A stretch of DNA of 64,000 bases, from contig NZ_JACVAM010000002.1 in the NCBI RefSeq assembly GCF_014851865.1, positions 1,111,082-1,175,081 of the forward strand, read 5' to 3'. This document shows positions 61,349 through 64,000 of this stretch, in pieces (positions within the stretch are counted from its first letter, which is position 1; each line of letters begins with the position of its first letter). A program made the translations under genes and the position numbers. This stretch comes from Pseudomonas sp. PDM16. Lineage in GTDB: Bacteria > Pseudomonadota > Gammaproteobacteria > Pseudomonadales > Pseudomonadaceae. The notes under the pieces were generated by a model, which searched no databases, was not told the DNA's origin, and saw only the letters and a program-made list of their open reading frames with translations.

Positions 61349-62737
61349 TTAATCAGGTCGTGTCGTAAGCGTTTCAAGCTTCTCTCCCAGGCGTCGCCAG
61401 GCCTCGGTTTTTTCCTTCGCATAGTCGTGATGGAGGTAATGTCGGCGCACCTTGGATCCACCCAGTAGGTGGTTCTGGCAGCGGTCGATTATCTCCAATG
61501 CTACCCCGAGCTCTTGCATCATGGTGGCGCCGGTTCGGCGTAAGTCGTGCGGCGTCCATTCCCCTTTAGTGCCTTTATTCAACACCAGTGAATCGTCGTG
61601 ATGACGGCCTTTCAGTGGTTTACTGCGGTTTTTGAACCGACACTGACGGTCGCCGATTAGTTTGCTGACTGTTTTGGTGTCGACGTGGCTTTCCTCGCCC
61701 TTGCTGGGAAAGCAAAACGGCGTATGCCCAGTATCATTTTTGAGGCGCTTGAACTGTTCCAAGGCAAAGGCCGACAGAAACACATGGTGATCCTGACGCT
61801 TGCCCTTGTGCCCTTTGGTGGCCTCGGCGGGGATGAACCAGGTGCCTTTCTCCAGATCGACATGGCGCCATTCGGACTTGAGCAGCTCGCCGATGCGGCA
61901 GAGAGTGCTCAAGCAGATCCAGACGGCGCATTGCACGCGCGGATTGACCGGGCGGATGCCCGAGTATTTTTGGCCGGCGGGGAGGGCGTCGTAGTCGTGC
62001 TCCAGGCGGGCGAAGATATCTCGTAGCTCGCGGACTTCGTCAGGGGCGAGGAGGCGGTCGCGTTGTTCCTGGTAGTCGTGATCGAGCAGTTTGTTGACGT
62101 CTATTAGGTCAGCCGGGTTCCCGTCGGCCATCAGGGCGCGCCATGGCTTGCGTTTCTCGGCCCAGCGCAGCATTTGGCCGATGTCCTTGCTGCGGATCAC
62201 GACGGTGCGGTTCAAGCCGCGGGCTCTTATCGAGCGTAAGACGTTGAGCAGATCCTTCTCCGTTAGGGTGCGCAAAGGCTTCTTGCCAATGAGCGGCAGC
62301 ACGTCCTTGGTGAAGCTGCGACGCAGTTCGGTGTTGCCGTCCTGGCGTGATACGCCATCGTGCATCCACTCCTCGAAGAGGTCGGCGACTGTCTTGTTCT
62401 CTGCGGCCTGGCGTTCGGCTTCGGCAATGGTGGCGGCGATGGCGGCCTGGGCTTCGATCTTGGCGGCCTTGCGAGCGGCAGTGGGGTCGACCCCTTTGGT
62501 AACTGTCGCTTTCACTTCGTCGCGCTCGGCTCTGATCTGTGCAAGCGACTTCTTGGGCCAACTGCCTAGGCGATGATCGCGTTTGGCTCCATCCAGTTTG
62601 AATTCATAGCGAAACAGGACAGTAACGCCGCGCACACCCGCGCGAACCTTGGCGACCAGTCCGCCGTCTTCACGAAGCGTCTTGCCGTCATCGGCCGAGC
62701 TGAGCGCTTCCAATTGCTTTGCCGTCAGTTTCGCCAC
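61349..62737 (-). CDS. int: P4-type tyrosine integrase
   Basis: 462 residues. N-terminal arm-binding domain (DUF4102-like, 1-85, LTAKQLEALSSADDGKTLREDGGLVAKV…), core-binding domain (about 115-215) and catalytic domain with Arg281 (LCRIGELL), HDLRR (397-401), His423 and the likely nucleophile Tyr434 in RRHYLHHDY. All catalytic residues are present, so it should be active. It reads away from the right att repeat (62926) as in P4-like islands. It catalyses integration into the tRNA-Pro 3' end and, with AlpA or an RDF, excision. Confidence 0.95.
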   Translation of the reverse strand: MAKLTAKQLEALSSADDGKTLREDGGLVAKVRAGVRGVTVLFRYEFKLDGAKRDHRLGSWPKKSLAQIRAERDEVKATVTKGVDPTAARKAAKIEAQAAIAATIAEAERQAAENKTVADLFEEWMHDGVSRQDGNTELRRSFTKDVLPLIGKKPLRTLTEKDLLNVLRSIRARGLNRTVVIRSKDIGQMLRWAEKRKPWRALMADGNPADLIDVNKLLDHDYQEQRDRLLAPDEVRELRDIFARLEHDYDALPAGQKYSGIRPVNPRVQCAVWICLSTLCRIGELLKSEWRHVDLEKGTWFIPAEATKGHKGKRQDHHVFLSAFALEQFKRLKNDTGHTPFCFPSKGEESHVDTKTVSKLIGDRQCRFKNRSKPLKGRHHDDSLVLNKGTKGEWTPHDLRRTGATMMQELGVALEIIDRCQNHLLGGSKVRRHYLHHDYAKEKTEAWRRLGEKLETLTTRPD

Positions 62738-62772
62738 TCTCTACCCCTTGCTCGACTCGGTCGCCTTGGAAT

Positions 62773-62796
62773 TTTGCCCCACTTTTGCCCCACCGA
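62773..62796. repeat. Right-end copy of GCCCCAC..GCCCCACCGA motif
   Basis: TTTGCCCCACTTTTGCCCCACCGA, same orientation as the left-end copy at 14073-14097; between the integrase start and the right att repeat. Candidate arm-type site. Confidence 0.55.
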
Positions 62797-62925
62797 ATTG
62801 CTTGGCTTTCGGTGGATCGTCGTGGAGCGTGATGGACGCTAATCTAGCCTGTATTCCCCGTATTTTCTAGGTTTTATGCGTTCCGTCAGCGTCTATGAGC
62901 GTCCAGGTACATTTATAAAATAATC

Positions 62926-63020
62926 GCATGGGGTGCAAGGGGTAGAGTGTCCGAATCACTCCGTCCTGACAAAAAAATCTAGAAAATCCAGTAACTTAGC
63001 GGTCACTGGATTTTTTTATG
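62926..63020 (+). repeat. attR-side direct repeat
   Basis: Copy of the tRNA-Pro 3' half and terminator (13951-14046): GCATGGGGTGCAAGGGGT… with about eight substitutions and a one-base deletion in the CCA region. It marks the right border of the island. It lacks a tRNA 5' half, so it is not a tRNA gene. Confidence 0.9.
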
Positions 63021-63100
63021 GGCGTTGATTTTATGTGCCCTCTTATTTAGGGCGCACATAGGGCACAACGCCTTTGAGGGTTCATTTTCTTGTGCCCTTC
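63021..63100. other. Border spacer
   Basis: Short non-coding stretch after attR; nothing recognised. Confidence 0.4.
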
Positions 63101-63640
63101 ATGTACCCCGCACCAAAAGCAGCGGCCGCCGATCATGTACCCACACCACGCTGTCCAAACGTGGCAGCTTGAGCAGGCGCTAGGTCACGTCGACTTCGTG
63201 GTCCATCATCAGGTTGACCGGGCGTCGGCCATCAACAAGAACCATGCCTTCGACCGAGCGGGCGAAATCCACGGCCTGGGCGGAAAGCCAGAGGTGGTGA
63301 TGAATACGCCGCGCTTGGCCTTCTGACCGGCAGAAGGCTTGTAGTTCCGGGTGGCCGACAGTGTTCTGCACATAGACCTTTTCCAGGCCCAGAGCATCCA
63401 GCGAGATCAGGCCATCTCCGCTACCACCGACCTGCTGTAGGTCTTCGCGCCTGGCGCCGTAGCCGAGACGGTGCAGTACATCCAGTGCGATGACTTCGAA
63501 GTGTGCTGGGCTGACCTGTAGCAGACTGTCCATTAGGTCGTCGGCGACACTGTGGCGCTCAGCTCCTTCTGAGCCTGCTCCAGACGTTCTTCGGGGCTAG
63601 TGCTGGCGGCGCTCGTTGGCGGGGGCGTGTCGAGACTCGG
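63100..63640 (-). pseudogene. mrr: Degenerate mrr-type restriction endonuclease gene
   Basis: Leftward fragments in several frames together spell an Mrr C-terminal nuclease domain: EERLEQAQKELSATV, MDSLLQVSPAHFEVIALDVLHRLGYG, QVGGSGDG (the GGxGDxG active-site loop, shortened), LGLEKVYVQ, QKAKRGVFITTSGF, AVDFARSVEGMVLVDG and RLLKLPRLDS. There are at least four frame changes or small deletions and an in-frame stop, so no protein can be made. It lies outside the attR repeat and is therefore chromosomal or the leftover of an earlier island at the same tRNA. Confidence 0.8.
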
Positions 63641-63820
63641 AGTCTAGCGCTACGGCATCGCTGGCAGTTTCAGCTTCACGTCAATAAGCGCTAGAGCAAG
63701 ATATTCGATTTGCTCGGCTGGGTACCCCTGAGCAAAAGTCGGTGAGCCTCCATCGTCCTCGTTTGGCGCTGCTGGATAGCCCTGCGCACTTGAGTCGGTC
63801 GTGTGCCCATGCAGGCGTAA

Positions 63821-63843
63821 CCCCTTCTATAATATTGAAGGGG
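63821..63843. terminator. Hairpin upstream of the terminal promoters
   Basis: CCCCTTC-TATAATATT-GAAGGGG, 7-bp stem. Insulates or ends leftward/rightward reading before the strong promoter at 63875. Confidence 0.45.
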
Positions 63844-63874
63844 CAGATAGCTTCAGAGTCTTTTCAGAAAGGTG

Positions 63875-63902
63875 TTGACGGTTAGATTTGTCTCCCTATA
63901 AT
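63875..63902 (+). promoter_or_regulatory. Strong sigma-70 promoter, probably stable RNA operon (P1)
   Basis: TTGACG (63875-63880), 16-base spacer ending in TCTCCC, TATAAT (63897-63902), then GCGCACC. Very similar in build to the tRNA-Val promoter of this window (…CCCTAAAATGCGCC). The gene it serves lies beyond the window. Confidence 0.65.
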
Positions 63903-63971
63903 GCGCACCTGTTCCGGCGCGGCCTGATCTGAAAACTCCTTTATAAACAAGAAGTTATACGAAATTAAGGG

Positions 63972-63999
63972 TTGCGTTGGCGGCGAATTCGAGTAGAAT
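63972..63999 (+). promoter_or_regulatory. Second promoter-like element (P2)
   Basis: TTGCGT (63972-63977), 16-base spacer, TAGAAT (63994-63999), at the very end of the window. Tandem P1-P2 about 97 bases apart is the layout of rRNA operons. Confidence 0.55.
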
Positions 64000-64000
64000 G

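Larger units (their letters stand above)
13951..63020. mobile_element. tRNA-Pro genomic island (about 49 kb)
   Basis: Bounded by 95-bp direct repeats of the tRNA-Pro 3' end, with a P4-type tyrosine integrase (61349-62737) reading inward from the right repeat. Direct copies of a TGCCCCACTTTTGCCCCACCGA-like motif lie just inside both repeats. Base composition falls below the core in many parts, and cargo is mosaic: defence genes, integron cassettes, IS remnants, toxin-antitoxin pairs and an iron-uptake operon. I see no relaxase, type IV secretion or replication genes, so it is integrative but probably not self-transmissible. Confidence 0.9.

Noticed and set aside
61186..61368. 60-codon plus frame downstream of the integrase
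   Set aside because: No ribosome site and overlaps the integrase end; no protein-like features.
62926..63020. Second tRNA-Pro gene
   Set aside because: Only the 3' half is present and the CCA region is mutated; it is the att repeat.

Overview
The window reads as a Pseudomonas chromosome (high-GC core genes; rssB-rssC-tal-dusA next to a PauB-like oxidase; the thrS-infC-rpmI-rplT-pheS-pheT-ihfA-merR block ending at tRNA-Pro(GGG); MvaT-family silencer; DUF2388 protein). The species cannot be fixed from the sequence alone.

Layout. (1) 1-13997: conserved core. It holds a PilZ protein, the RssB-like response regulator/phosphatase with its STAS partner, transaldolase, DusA, a DUF2388 protein, an FAD-dependent polyamine-type oxidase, tRNA-Val(GAC), the translation/IHF operon and tRNA-Pro(GGG). 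(2) 13951-63020: a genomic island of about 49 kb inserted in the 3' end of tRNA-Pro. It is bounded by near-identical 95-bp repeats (tRNA 3' half plus terminator), with a P4-type tyrosine integrase beside the right repeat. (3) 63021-64000: chromosome-side sequence with a decayed mrr gene and two promoter-like elements facing right at the window edge.

Inside the island, left to right: a translationally coupled pair (NucS-like PD-(D/E)XK nuclease and a DUF429-like RNase H-fold protein whose gene carries a frameshift at a G7 tract); a divergent regulatory pair separated by three inverted repeats; a satellite-like AlpA plus inovirus Gp2/YagK-YfjJ (HUH) module; an MvaT/H-NS-like silencer; an integron gene-cassette array of about 14 attC sites with no integron integrase in the window (a CALIN), carrying HEPN-like, RraB-like, Rmf/CrpP-like, SUKH-like, Zn-ribbon and membrane proteins and two homologous ORF-poor cassettes; a BNR-type lipoprotein; a decayed IS1182-like element; an orphan Rhs tip with a probable immunity gene and a MITE; a FecI-FecR-TonB receptor iron-signalling operon behind a Fur-box candidate; lipoproteins and small membrane proteins; an ICE/phage-like recombination module (RadC, Gp3-like RDF, YqaJ exonuclease, DUF932) with a VapBC pair; a vgrG fragment broken by an 11-bp duplication and an IS3 remnant between two paralogous glycine-zipper proteins; an XRE-ImmA/IrrE plus DUF4411 PIN toxin-antitoxin module; and a four-gene operon matching Druantia type II (DruM methylase, DruF, DruG, DruE helicase).

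Functionally the island is a defence and adaptation store. Druantia II, the NucS/DUF429 pair, the HEPN cassette and the toxin-antitoxin pairs are candidate anti-phage or stabilisation functions. The MvaT homologue would silence AT-rich cargo. The integrase with its att repeats explains mobility. No conjugation or replication apparatus was seen, so mobilisation would need help in trans.
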